Source of the DNA: Clostridiales bacterium
Lineage (GTDB): Bacteria > Bacillota > Clostridia > Oscillospirales > UBA644
Reading direction: 5' to 3'
NCBI GenBank assembly: GCA_016281915.1
Contig: JAEEJO010000073.1
Coordinates: 1-44,908, forward strand
DNA: 44,908 bases
Notes under the pieces: generated by a model
Told to the model about the DNA's origin: nothing
What the model saw: only the letters and a program-made list of their open reading frames with translations
Databases searched by the model: none
Shown here: positions 16,604 through 24,661 of the stretch, in pieces
Position numbering within the stretch: position 1 is the first letter of the stretch
Layout: each line of letters starts with the position of its first letter
Program-made: the position numbers and the translations under genes

Positions 16604-16636
16604 AATTATATATCCTCCGGTTGTTTTTCTACCGTA

Positions 16637-16665
16637 AGTATATCATATTTGAACAGATATGTCAA
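16637..16665 (-). promoter_or_regulatory. Promoter of the GH3 gene
   Basis: Minus strand: TTGACA (16660-16665), 17-base spacer, TATACT (16637-16642). Confidence 0.8.
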
Positions 16666-16718
16666 CAAAAACACGATAAATACTTTGGTACGCGATACGT
16701 GCTTTTTATGCTTCAAAA

Positions 16719-16752
16719 CCGTATTGACAATACGGGATAAAAATGTTATAAT
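16719..16752 (+). promoter_or_regulatory. MBOAT gene promoter with palindrome over the -35 box
   Basis: TTGACA at 16724-16729, 17-base spacer, TATAAT at 16747-16752. The -35 box lies inside a perfect inverted repeat, CCGTATT-GAC-AATACGG (16719-16735), which could be an operator. Confidence 0.75.
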
Positions 16753-16800
16753 CTATATGTAATAATGCGCCTGTTCGGCTGTTATAAAAAGAGGTAAGCA

Positions 16801-18222
16801 ATGCTTTTCAGTTCTCTGTTATTTCTTTTCTGTTTTCTGCCCATAACCCTGCTTGTTTATTATATATGTCCGAGGGGAAAGAAAAACGCTTTAAAAAACA
16901 CGGTAATTTTTCTTGCCTCAATAATCTTTTATGCATGGGGAGAACCGATGTTCATCCTCCTTATGCTGTTTACGATACTGCACAATTATATTTTCGCGCT
17001 GCTTATAGATAAATACAGACAGTCCCGCCCTGCCGCTGCAAAAGCGCTGATCATTATCTCCGTTATCCTCAATTTAGGCTGTCTTGGCTTTTTCAAATAC
17101 TGCAATTTCTTTATTGCGAATATAAACAACATCTTCGGGCTCGGTGTGGAATTTCTTGAAGTTTCGCTTCCGATCGGCATATCGTTTTATACGTTCCAGA
17201 CAATGTCGTATACAATAGACGTATACAGGGGCGCGACGGAAGTTCAGAAAAACCCGATAAGTTTCGGTGCATACGTCACATTTTTCCCGCAGCTCATCGC
17301 CGGACCGATAGTTCAGTATAAAACCATAGCAGAGCAGCTCGACAACAGAAAAGACGAATATAAAACTTTCGGCGACGGAGTTAAAAAGTTCACGGTCGGG
17401 CTGGCAAAGAAAGTGCTTCTTGCTAACAATATCGGGGCTCTGTGGGATGCTGTATCAACGCTTCCTCAATCTGAAATGACAGTAGTTACTGCATGGCTCG
17501 GAATAATTGCATTCTCATTTCAGATATACTTTGACTTCTCGGGATACTCCGATATGGCAATAGGTCTCGGAAGGATGTTCGGATTTGAGTTTTGCATCAA
17601 CTTCAATTATCCGTATATTTCACAGACGGTTACGGAATTCTGGAGAAGATGGCACATTTCACTCGGTTCATGGTTCAGAGAATACCTTTATATTCCTCTG
17701 GGCGGCAACAGAGTCAAAGAGTGGCGGCATTTTATCAACATATTTATCGTGTGGTTCTGCACCGGATTCTGGCATGGCGCAGGCTGGAACTTCATCATAT
17801 GGGGTCTTTATTTCGGACTGCTTCTGTTTATCGAAAAGAAGGTTCTTTTCAAATGGTTATGGTCGATACCCCGAATATTCAGGCACATATATCTTTTGCT
17901 TGCGGTAGCTATTGGATGGGTATTTTTTGCCATCGAAGATATTTCCGTGTGCGGACGGTATCTTGCTACGATGTTCGGTTTCGGAGGAGTTCCTTTTGCG
18001 GATGAAAGAACGCTGTATTATCTTTACACAAATGCAGTCATATTCGTTATACTCATACTCGCGTCAATGCCGACGATACCGTTTATAAAAGAAAAGCTTT
18101 CGCCTAAATTCGGAAAAATCGTCCCTGCAATTACTGTTGCCGCCTGCATTGCGGTATGGTTTTTATCTACGGCAAGTCTTGTTTCGGGCAGTTACAATCC
18201 GTTCTTATATTTCAGATTTTAG
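16801..18222 (+). CDS. MBOAT family membrane O-acyltransferase (AlgI/DltB-like)
   Basis: A 473-residue polytopic membrane protein with about eleven hydrophobic spans. It carries the MBOAT core: LPIGISFYTFQTMSYTIDVY (123-142), FFPQLIAGPIVQY, QIYFDFSGYSDMAIGLG (241-257), WRRWHISLGSWFREYLYIPLGG (281-302) and TGFWHGAGWNFIIWG. His285 and His325 are the two conserved histidines, and the second is the proposed catalytic one. Relatives move acyl (usually acetyl) groups across the membrane to exopolysaccharide, peptidoglycan or teichoic acid. They normally work with an AlgJ/AlgX- or DHHW-type partner encoded next door. No such partner is here; radA follows 11 bases later. The acceptor polymer is therefore unknown. 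The start is the ATG at 16801 after AAAGAGGTAAGCA. Confidence 0.92.
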   Translation: MLFSSLLFLFCFLPITLLVYYICPRGKKNALKNTVIFLASIIFYAWGEPMFILLMLFTILHNYIFALLIDKYRQSRPAAAKALIIISVILNLGCLGFFKYCNFFIANINNIFGLGVEFLEVSLPIGISFYTFQTMSYTIDVYRGATEVQKNPISFGAYVTFFPQLIAGPIVQYKTIAEQLDNRKDEYKTFGDGVKKFTVGLAKKVLLANNIGALWDAVSTLPQSEMTVVTAWLGIIAFSFQIYFDFSGYSDMAIGLGRMFGFEFCINFNYPYISQTVTEFWRRWHISLGSWFREYLYIPLGGNRVKEWRHFINIFIVWFCTGFWHGAGWNFIIWGLYFGLLLFIEKKVLFKWLWSIPRIFRHIYLLLAVAIGWVFFAIEDISVCGRYLATMFGFGGVPFADERTLYYLYTNAVIFVILILASMPTIPFIKEKLSPKFGKIVPAITVAACIAVWFLSTASLVSGSYNPFLYFRF

Positions 18223-18233
18223 AGGAGACAGAC

Positions 18234-19583
18234 ATGAAAAGCAAAACTGTATATGTTTGCTCGGAATGCGGCGCGGAAAGCCCCAAGTGGGCGGGTAAGT
18301 GCCCTGAATGCGGAGCCTGGAACACACTTGAAGAAGAGACGGTTGCTCAGACGCCTGATAAGCCGGCGAAAAAAGCGCTGAGCTCCGATGCCGCCGCACC
18401 TGTAAAGCTTAAAGAAATAACAGGCAAAGAAGAGGTGCGGATCTCTAGCGGGATCAATGAACTTGACAGGGTCCTGGGCGGAGGAATAGTTAAAGGGGCG
18501 CTTTATCTTGTTTCGGGCGAGCCGGGAATAGGCAAATCGACAATTCTCTTACAGCTTTGCGAGAAACTCGGAGCTTCCATGCCGATACTGTATGTATCCG
18601 GGGAAGAATCGCCCAAACAGCTCCGCCTTCGCGCAGACAGGCTCGGAGTAAAAAAAGATGATCTTTATATTCTTTCGCAAACGGATATAGAAACGGTTTG
18701 CGAGCAGGCCGCAAGACAGAATCCCGGACTTATGATCGTAGACTCGATTCAGACTATGGACCATGCGTCCGTTTCATCCACACCGGGAAGCGTGTCTCAG
18801 GTCCGTGAATGTACTGCAGAGCTGATGAGGCTTGCAAAGACAAAAGATATACCGGTTTTCATAGTCGGACATGTTAATAAAGAAGGCTCGATTGCAGGTC
18901 CGAAGGTAATGGAGCATATGGTCGATGCGGTTTTATATTTTGAGGGCGAAAGAAATTCGGAATACCGGGTACTTCGCGCAGTAAAGAACCGTTTCGGTTC
19001 AACAAACGAGATAGGCGTTTTCGAAATGACGGGAGAAGGGCTGAAAGAAATAGGGAATCCGTCAGCGGTGTTTTTACAGGGCAAACCTTCCGATATATCC
19101 GGTATAGCAACCGTCTGCGTGCTTGAAGGCTCGCGTCCCATTATCGCGGAAATACAGTCGCTTGTCGCCCCTACTCCTTTTCCTGCGCCAAGGCGTGTTT
19201 CTGTAGGATTTGACTACGGCAGAACGAATCTTCTTATCGCCGTTCTCGAAAAACGCTGTAAACTGTTTTTCGGAACCTCTGACGTTTATATAAACGTTAT
19301 AGGCGGTCTTCGTATAGACGAGCCGGCTGCAGACCTTGCGGTTGCGACTGCTCTTGCCTCGGGGTTAAAGGATTTTATTATTCCGGACGATACGATACTT
19401 ATCGGCGAAGTCGGACTTGCAGGCGAAGTGCGAGCGGTAACGTCACTTGAAAAACGTATTGCCGAAGCTAAGGTTCTCGGTTTTAAGCGCGCGATAATTC
19501 CGCAGAGAAATAAAACGGATTTCAGAACGGACATTGAACTTGTAAAGGTGGACAATATAAAAGACGTCTTTAACAGGTTGTAA
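18234..19583 (+). CDS. radA: DNA repair protein RadA
   Basis: A 449-residue cytosolic ATPase. The N-terminal zinc ribbon has C9-C12 and C23-C26. The RecA-like core has Walker A GEPGIGKST (95-103) and the RadA-specific KNRFG motif (251-255). The C-terminal third is the Lon-like domain, with PTPFPAPRRVSVGFDYGR and IGEVGLAGEVRAV. RadA promotes branch migration during recombinational repair and natural transformation. A longer in-frame start at 18156 runs into the MBOAT gene; AGAGGAGACAG before the ATG at 18234 fixes the start. The 11-base gap to the MBOAT gene suggests read-through transcription. Confidence 0.96.
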   Translation: MKSKTVYVCSECGAESPKWAGKCPECGAWNTLEEETVAQTPDKPAKKALSSDAAAPVKLKEITGKEEVRISSGINELDRVLGGGIVKGALYLVSGEPGIGKSTILLQLCEKLGASMPILYVSGEESPKQLRLRADRLGVKKDDLYILSQTDIETVCEQAARQNPGLMIVDSIQTMDHASVSSTPGSVSQVRECTAELMRLAKTKDIPVFIVGHVNKEGSIAGPKVMEHMVDAVLYFEGERNSEYRVLRAVKNRFGSTNEIGVFEMTGEGLKEIGNPSAVFLQGKPSDISGIATVCVLEGSRPIIAEIQSLVAPTPFPAPRRVSVGFDYGRTNLLIAVLEKRCKLFFGTSDVYINVIGGLRIDEPAADLAVATALASGLKDFIIPDDTILIGEVGLAGEVRAVTSLEKRIAEAKVLGFKRAIIPQRNKTDFRTDIELVKVDNIKDVFNRL

Positions 19584-19641
19584 AAAACGGGATATCCCCT
19601 GAACTCGTACGGGATCAGATTGTGTTTTTCAAGGAATACGG

Positions 19642-19670
19642 TTGACAAATCAGAAAGTTCATGATATACT
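19642..19670 (+). promoter_or_regulatory. Promoter of trxA
   Basis: TTGACA at 19642-19647, 17-base spacer, TATACT at 19665-19670, 38 bases before the thioredoxin ATG. It likely also serves the kinase-like gene that follows. Confidence 0.8.
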
Positions 19671-19708
19671 TATTTCCATAAAAATTTTTACTTATCGGGA
19701 GGATAAAA

Positions 19709-20014
19709 ATGGCTCACATAGTTATTACTGCTGACAATTTCGAAGAAGAAGTTCTCAAATCGGAACAGACTGTTCTTGTAGATTTCTGGGCAACATGGTG
19801 CGGACCGTGCAGAATGCTCGCGCCCGTTATTGAGGAAATATCCGAAGAAAACAAGGATATCAAGGTATGCAAGATCGACGTTGACGAAGAGCCGGAGCTT
19901 GCAGCACATTTCGGTATCCAGAGCATACCCACGCTTATAGTATTCAAAAACGGTAAACCGGTAAATAAATCCGTCGGCGTTCGCCCGAAAGATGACATTA
20001 TTGCGATGCTGTAA
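19709..20014 (+). CDS. trxA: Thioredoxin
   Basis: A 101-residue cytosolic thiol-disulfide reductant of standard length. The redox motif WCGPC is at residues 30-34 within VDFWATWCGPCRM. The cis-proline loop SIPTLIVFKNG is at about residues 70-80. It reduces ribonucleotide reductase, peroxiredoxins and methionine sulfoxide reductases with electrons from thioredoxin reductase, which is not encoded here. It has its own promoter and a GGGAGGA ribosome binding site, and is followed 48 bases later by a kinase-like gene on the same strand. Confidence 0.97.
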   Translation: MAHIVITADNFEEEVLKSEQTVLVDFWATWCGPCRMLAPVIEEISEENKDIKVCKIDVDEEPELAAHFGIQSIPTLIVFKNGKPVNKSVGVRPKDDIIAML

Positions 20015-20062
20015 GAGTAAGCTGATCACACTATACATACATATATACCTGAAAGGCAACAG

Positions 20063-20905
20063 ATGGAATTCAGAATTTCACTCACGGGCGATCTTGGCAG
20101 CGGTAAAAGCACCGTTTGCAGGATATTATCAGAGAGATATGATGCCAAAATATATTCAACAGGTCCGATCGTCCGACGCATAGCGATGGAACGAGGGATT
20201 TCCGTAGTAGACATAAACAAATTCATGGAATCGGATCCGACTATTGATTTTGAAATGGATAACCGTCTCAAACTTCTTTCGGATGAACCCGGGAATCTTA
20301 TTATCGACTCCAGAATGGCATGGTTCTTCACAAAAGGCACGTTCAAGGTCTTTCTTTCAACGTCTCCCGAAGAATCCGCCAAACGCATTTATAACGATAA
20401 GCAGCGTTCTTCAGAGAGCTTTGAATCGCTTGAAGAGACCGCGCGTCAGATTCGTATGCGCAAACAGAGTGAAAACATGAGATATAAGTCTCTTTACGGC
20501 GCCGATTGCGGTTTTCTCGGAAACTACGATCTTGTTGTAGATACGACCGCCTCTCCTGCTACGGCAGTTGCGGATATTATAAGCGAAATTTACGAAAAAA
20601 ACCAGTGCGGCGAAGATCATGCCAAAATGTTTTTCTACGGCGGAAGGCTGATCCCGTGCTTTGACGTTTTTTCGGAATGCTGCGATACAGAAGACGAGAA
20701 AAATGAAGGTCCGGTAAAAATTCTGGTAGCTGACGGTGAAATGTATATAAAAGAAAAAGCAGATCACAAGAGAGTGCTTGATTACATTGCCTCAGGAAAC
20801 AATCTTATTCCGTGCGAAGCGGAATACATCCTGGAACATCCGCAAACGGACGAACAAATAAAGAGGTCCTGGCAGGAAGCCATTGATAAGATAAGAAATA
20901 GATAA
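20063..20905 (+). CDS. CMP-kinase-like P-loop protein with extra C-terminal domain
   Basis: A 280-residue cytosolic protein. The first 180 residues resemble the short, archaeal-type cytidylate kinase: P-loop GDLGSGKS (9-16), IYSTGPIVRRIAMERG, IDFEMDNRL, IIDSRMAWFF (where the archaeal enzyme has EGRLAGW) and MRYKSLYGAD...YDLVVDTT near the end. The last 90 residues are not part of that fold. GRLIPCFDVFSE, then GPVKILVADGEMYI and DHKRVLDYIASG, resemble the layout of ParB/sulfiredoxin-like domains, in which an H-R pair binds nucleotide; here it would read DHKR. This second assignment is weak. The main Clostridia CMP kinase (Cmk) is a different type, so this protein is probably not the housekeeping one. 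It is followed by a shared terminator. Confidence 0.7.
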   Translation: MEFRISLTGDLGSGKSTVCRILSERYDAKIYSTGPIVRRIAMERGISVVDINKFMESDPTIDFEMDNRLKLLSDEPGNLIIDSRMAWFFTKGTFKVFLSTSPEESAKRIYNDKQRSSESFESLEETARQIRMRKQSENMRYKSLYGADCGFLGNYDLVVDTTASPATAVADIISEIYEKNQCGEDHAKMFFYGGRLIPCFDVFSECCDTEDEKNEGPVKILVADGEMYIKEKADHKRVLDYIASGNNLIPCEAEYILEHPQTDEQIKRSWQEAIDKIRNR

Positions 20906-20909
20906 TCAA

Positions 20910-20938
20910 AAAACCGACTGAGTTTTTCAGTCGGTTTT
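20910..20938. terminator. Bidirectional terminator between convergent genes
   Basis: A 12-bp perfect stem (20910-20921 with 20927-20938) with A- and T-rich flanks. It sits between the stops of the kinase-like gene (+) and the MATE gene (-) and works for both strands. Confidence 0.9.
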
Positions 20939-20946
20939 TATTGAAA

Positions 20947-22359
20947 TCAGCTTGATTTTATAGCCTTTGTTTTCCATTTGCCCCGGGCATAGAATATTGT
21001 GGTAAAAACAGCGCCGGCCACCCATGAAACAAGAAGCGATATCTGTATGCATTGAGGGATGCCGTGCGGAAGATCCTCTGTAACGGTAAGGAATGAGATC
21101 AGGTATGCTAACGGCACGCGTATAACAACGGATGTGGCGAGAGATATCCACATCGGCGTAACGGTGTCTCCCGCGCCCCTCATAATACCGGAAAGGCTTT
21201 GTGTAACAGCCATGGCTATATACCCGAAAGCAAGAATAAGCATCAGGCTGTAGCTCATATCTACAAGAGACTGAGTATCCGTAAAAACGCCCATCAGCGG
21301 TTTGCCGAAAAACAGAATTGCAAGGGTAAGGACGACCGAAAAACCGACCGCCATCAACGTTCCCTGTTTTGCGCCTTTTATTACCCTGTCGTACCTGCCT
21401 GCGCCGACATTTTGTCCCGCAAAAGTTGTGAGCGCGGTGCCGAACGAGAAATTCGGCATCATAGCAAAACCGTCGACACGCATTATAACAACGTTTGCCG
21501 CAACAAATTGCGCTCCGAACTGGTTTGTGAGAGACTGAACGATTATCATTGCAGACGAGAATATCGCCTGTGTAAGACCGGAAGGAAGACCGAGTTTAAT
21601 TATTGTTTTTACGTAATGTCCGACAGGTCTGAGGTATTTGACGCCGAAATCGAAATGTTCACGCATTCTGATTATTTTTACAAGGCACAGAAACGATGCC
21701 ATAAACTGCGCAATTATCGTAGCCCACGCAACGCCGGCAACCCCGAGCGAAAACACGGCGACAAAAACGATATCAAGGACTATATTCACAACTGTGGCGA
21801 CAAGAAGATAAACAAGTGCGGAAACTGAATCGCCCAGTCCTCTTATAATACCGCTCAGGATATTATAAAAAGCCATCCCCGCAATACCGACAAGGCATAT
21901 CGTGAGATAGTCTGCGCAAGCGTCAAGAACTGTGTATCCGTCAACGCCTGCGACGACCGGATCTGTCGGAGTATTAAGAACGGTCAGAAGCGGCCTTATA
22001 AACGGCGCTGCGATCGCAATAAGGGCAACGCATGAAATAAGCGTGACCGTGATGCTGTTGCCGATGGTGAACGACAGATCTTTTCTGCTTTTTGAGCCGA
22101 AAAACTGCGACGCCATGATAGTGGCTCCGGTGGAAATACCGATGAAAAGCACAAGCAGCATATTAAGTATGGGCATTGAGCTGCCAACTGCCGAAAGAGC
22201 GTTGTCGCCGATATATTTTCCGACGACGATACTGTCTACGGTGCTGTAAAGCTGCTGCGCGATATTGCCTATAAGCATCGGAACAGTGAAAAGCAGTATG
22301 CTTTTCCACGGCGCACCCTGCGTCATATCGGCAGGAGCAAAGAGTGTTTTTATATTCAC
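20947..22359 (-). CDS. MATE family efflux transporter
   Basis: A 470-residue inner-membrane antiporter with about twelve hydrophobic spans in two similar halves. Early it has PMLIGNIAQQLYSTVDSIVVG, the hallmark of the DinF/NorM-type MATE subfamily common in Clostridia, and the inner repeats PSGLTQAIFSSAMIIVQSL and SLSGIMRGAGDTVTPMW. These proteins expel cationic drugs or metabolites with Na+ or H+. The start is GTG at 22359, with GAGGT eight bases before it. Its own promoter lies upstream, and the next gene on the other side is divergent. The substrate is unknown. Confidence 0.92.
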   Translation of the reverse strand: MNIKTLFAPADMTQGAPWKSILLFTVPMLIGNIAQQLYSTVDSIVVGKYIGDNALSAVGSSMPILNMLLVLFIGISTGATIMASQFFGSKSRKDLSFTIGNSITVTLISCVALIAIAAPFIRPLLTVLNTPTDPVVAGVDGYTVLDACADYLTICLVGIAGMAFYNILSGIIRGLGDSVSALVYLLVATVVNIVLDIVFVAVFSLGVAGVAWATIIAQFMASFLCLVKIIRMREHFDFGVKYLRPVGHYVKTIIKLGLPSGLTQAIFSSAMIIVQSLTNQFGAQFVAANVVIMRVDGFAMMPNFSFGTALTTFAGQNVGAGRYDRVIKGAKQGTLMAVGFSVVLTLAILFFGKPLMGVFTDTQSLVDMSYSLMLILAFGYIAMAVTQSLSGIMRGAGDTVTPMWISLATSVVIRVPLAYLISFLTVTEDLPHGIPQCIQISLLVSWVAGAVFTTIFYARGKWKTKAIKSS

Positions 22360-22394
22360 TGATAATACCTCAAAAACAATGATTTAACCTGAGA

Positions 22395-22423
22395 ATTATA
22401 GCATAAACGGCGTTTTTTTTCAA
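22395..22423 (-). promoter_or_regulatory. Promoter of the MATE gene
   Basis: Minus strand: TTGAAA (22418-22423), 17-base spacer, extended -10 TGC-TATAAT (22395-22400). Confidence 0.75.
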
Positions 22424-22532
22424 GTCATTTACGAAAAATGTCTTATTTGACAGTTTTACGGATATTTTCACCTTTTATCCTAATTCGAACGGTGAAAAAC
22501 TGCGAAAAGCCTGAACGGTCAACGGAGAGGTC

Positions 22533-22561
22533 TTGACATTTTTCGTAAGCTGATATATAAT
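22533..22561 (+). promoter_or_regulatory. Promoter of the second solute-binding protein gene
   Basis: TTGACA at 22533-22538, 17-base spacer, TATAAT at 22556-22561; AAAGGGA (22582-22588) is the ribosome binding site. Confidence 0.85.
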
Positions 22562-22597
22562 ATAATCGGTAACTAATAAAGAAAGGGATGTTTGATT

Positions 22598-24010
22598 GTG
22601 AAAAGGATACTGTCTTTCATTTTTGTGATATCAGTAGTATTTTCCTTGTGTTCATGTGCCGAAGGCACGGAAAACGAGATCGTTCCGGAGTTTTCCACTG
22701 TCGTAGATGGGATAGAATACGGGGGCGCGGAATTCGTTTTTGCTCAAAGAAACGAAGAACATTCTACCGGGGATGAATATCTTGGCTATGTTGTAAACAC
22801 CGCGTTTGCAGATCTGGCGATAAGCAGAATAAAAGAAGTGGAAAAAAAGTATAATGTTTCCGTGGTAATAGATATGTCAGGATCAGACGTCGGTTATCTC
22901 ATACCTGCAGAAACGATAAGCGGACTTGTTCATTATGACGCATATCAGACGGCGTCAAATCCGCTGTCAAGTCTTGTAAGAGGCGGATATCTCTGCGATT
23001 TGACCTCGTTTTCGGATATTATAGATTATCTGAACGCTGATAAGTGGGGCACGAAAGAAGACCTGAAACCTGCATGCTGGAATGGAGGACTTTATGCGGT
23101 AATTCCCGCAGCATGGCCGATACTGAAATACCGTTCAATAGACGGTGCAATGGTAGTAAACGAAAATATAATCAACTATCTGCAGGAAACGGACCCGAGA
23201 GAGCTTGTTGAGCGTGATGAGTGGACGTGGCGCAAATTTGAAGAGCTTATGCCAATATACAATCACATCAACGACTCGGGCGACGAGGTAAAGGCGCTTG
23301 AAACAACGGTTCACTGGCTTTTCAGAACGATCCATACAACGAACGGCGAAAAGGTCGTTATCAAAGACGAAAAGGGCGACTATCAGCTCAGCCTGCATTC
23401 ACCGATAACCTTTGAAGCCATGCAGACCGCATGGAACTGGACATTTGGAGAATACAGCACATACGTAAACGTCAACACCGGCGACTGGAAAGTATTGCTG
23501 CAAAACTTTATCGACGGGAAATCGGTAGTAACGCTGATGAACGGCACAGACCTTTGCGGTTCCGAAAACTCGATAGCGTTCAATATGGATAATTTCGGCA
23601 TCGTTCCGTTTCCGCACGGTCCAAACGGTTCCGTCTCGACCACTGGATCAACGATAACGGAAACCAGATTTATAACAGGAATTCCTCTTCTTTGTAAAGA
23701 GCCTGAAATGTCCGCAGTTTTGCTTGACGCAATATACGAACCCCTGCCCGGATACGAAACGGAAGAGAGCATTATAGAATATCTGAGAAAGCAGTATTTC
23801 TTTGATGACAGAGACGTGCTCAACTTTGTGGAAATGTACAAGACAACGTTGTATAATTACAGATGTGAAAACGTAACGGATGCATATATAAGCATTGACA
23901 GAAATAAAACCATGCAGGAAACGCTTGAAAAATATGAAAACGCCGACGAAGAAAACAGAGTAAAATACGTTGTAAACATAGAGTCTTCCGCAGACGAAGT
24001 TTTCGGATGA
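22598..24010 (+). CDS. Orphan extracellular solute-binding lipoprotein (second copy)
   Basis: A 470-residue protein. A TTG at 22592 is in frame, but the spacing from AAAGGGA favours the GTG at 22598. The signal peptide ends in a lipobox, SLCSC, so the protein is lipid-anchored outside the membrane. It has the family 1 solute-binding layout: ISRIKEVEKKYNVSVVID, then WNGGLYAVIPA, MVVNENIINYL, DEWTWRKFEELM, and FPHGPNG near residue 345. The order of these blocks and the GPNG motif match the lipoprotein at 12774-14180, though overall identity looks low. No permease genes adjoin. It is bounded by its own promoter and a strong terminator. The ligand is unknown; a carbohydrate or peptide is likely. 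Confidence 0.85.
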   Translation: MKRILSFIFVISVVFSLCSCAEGTENEIVPEFSTVVDGIEYGGAEFVFAQRNEEHSTGDEYLGYVVNTAFADLAISRIKEVEKKYNVSVVIDMSGSDVGYLIPAETISGLVHYDAYQTASNPLSSLVRGGYLCDLTSFSDIIDYLNADKWGTKEDLKPACWNGGLYAVIPAAWPILKYRSIDGAMVVNENIINYLQETDPRELVERDEWTWRKFEELMPIYNHINDSGDEVKALETTVHWLFRTIHTTNGEKVVIKDEKGDYQLSLHSPITFEAMQTAWNWTFGEYSTYVNVNTGDWKVLLQNFIDGKSVVTLMNGTDLCGSENSIAFNMDNFGIVPFPHGPNGSVSTTGSTITETRFITGIPLLCKEPEMSAVLLDAIYEPLPGYETEESIIEYLRKQYFFDDRDVLNFVEMYKTTLYNYRCENVTDAYISIDRNKTMQETLEKYENADEENRVKYVVNIESSADEVFG

Positions 24011-24039
24011 TGTTCCGATACATATTAAGATAGAGAAAA

Positions 24040-24075
24040 GGTCTCACGGTAAAAACCGTGAGACCGTCTTTTTTT
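24040..24075 (+). terminator. Strong terminator, probably bidirectional
   Basis: An 11-bp perfect stem (24040-24050 with 24055-24065), AAAA loop, then a T run to 24075. It ends the solute-binding gene, and the A-rich left side lets it also end the minus-strand corrinoid operon, whose last stop is at 24089. Confidence 0.9.
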
Positions 24076-24088
24076 CAGTCTTACAACG

Positions 24089-24661
24089 TCAGAAAAGAAT
24101 ATATGACCGTGAGCGTTCGGTTATTTCTATCATATATCCTTCGCCCGCCACCGGCTGCCATTCATAACGGTTTTTTTCTTCCTCAGGGAAAAGTTCAGCC
24201 ATTATAACCGCAATAACTCCGCCGTGGGTAACGAGAAGAAAGTCTTTGCAATCGGCGATCGTTTCATTCAGTCCGTCAATAACGCGCTTTTGCATAATTT
24301 CGCCGCTTTCACCGCCCGGACACACGTTTTTCTCGTTGTCTCCGCTTATCCAGGCTATATATGAAGGATCGTTTTTCATTTCTTCATATGAGCGCATTTC
24401 GAATGCGCCGAAGTCCATTTCACAGAACGCTTCGTTTTGCGTATGGGGAATATTGCCGTAAATAATATTCAGCGTTTCTTCACAGCGTTTTTTTCCGCTT
24501 GTGATCACGGAAAAACCTGAAGCGGATGGATAAACGCGGTTATGTTTTTTGCGAATAAGTTCTTCTCTTCCGTTTTCAGACAAGGAAAGATCGGTTTTGC
24601 CGCAATAGAGATGTTTTTCGTTAGCCTCTGTTTTTCCATGACGGATAAGTATTATTCTCAT
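24089..24661 (-). CDS. cobC: Histidine phosphatase, probable alpha-ribazole-5'-phosphate phosphatase
   Basis: A 190-residue member of the phosphoglycerate-mutase-like histidine phosphatases. RHGKT (residues 7-11) carries the phosphohistidine. Family residues follow in DLSLSENGREE, in the motif MDFGAFEMRSYEEM and in LLVTHGGVI, with the second histidine. CobC removes the phosphate from alpha-ribazole phosphate or adenosylcobalamin-5'-phosphate in the last step of nucleotide-loop assembly. The family is broad, so the call leans on position: it is the last gene of the corrinoid operon, overlapping the small CobU-like gene by four bases (ATGA). Confidence 0.8.
   Translation of the reverse strand: MRIILIRHGKTEANEKHLYCGKTDLSLSENGREELIRKKHNRVYPSASGFSVITSGKKRCEETLNIIYGNIPHTQNEAFCEMDFGAFEMRSYEEMKNDPSYIAWISGDNEKNVCPGGESGEIMQKRVIDGLNETIADCKDFLLVTHGGVIAVIMAELFPEEEKNRYEWQPVAGEGYMIEITERSRSYILF

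Noticed and set aside
15851..16762. 303-codon open frame on the plus strand, antisense to GH3
   Set aside because: It is a shadow of the GH3 gene: composition is rich in C, R and F, and it has no domain resemblance.
21199..21828. 209-codon open frame antisense to the MATE gene
   Set aside because: Highly basic, Cys/His-rich translation typical of an antisense shadow; the MATE frame fits a known family along its full length.
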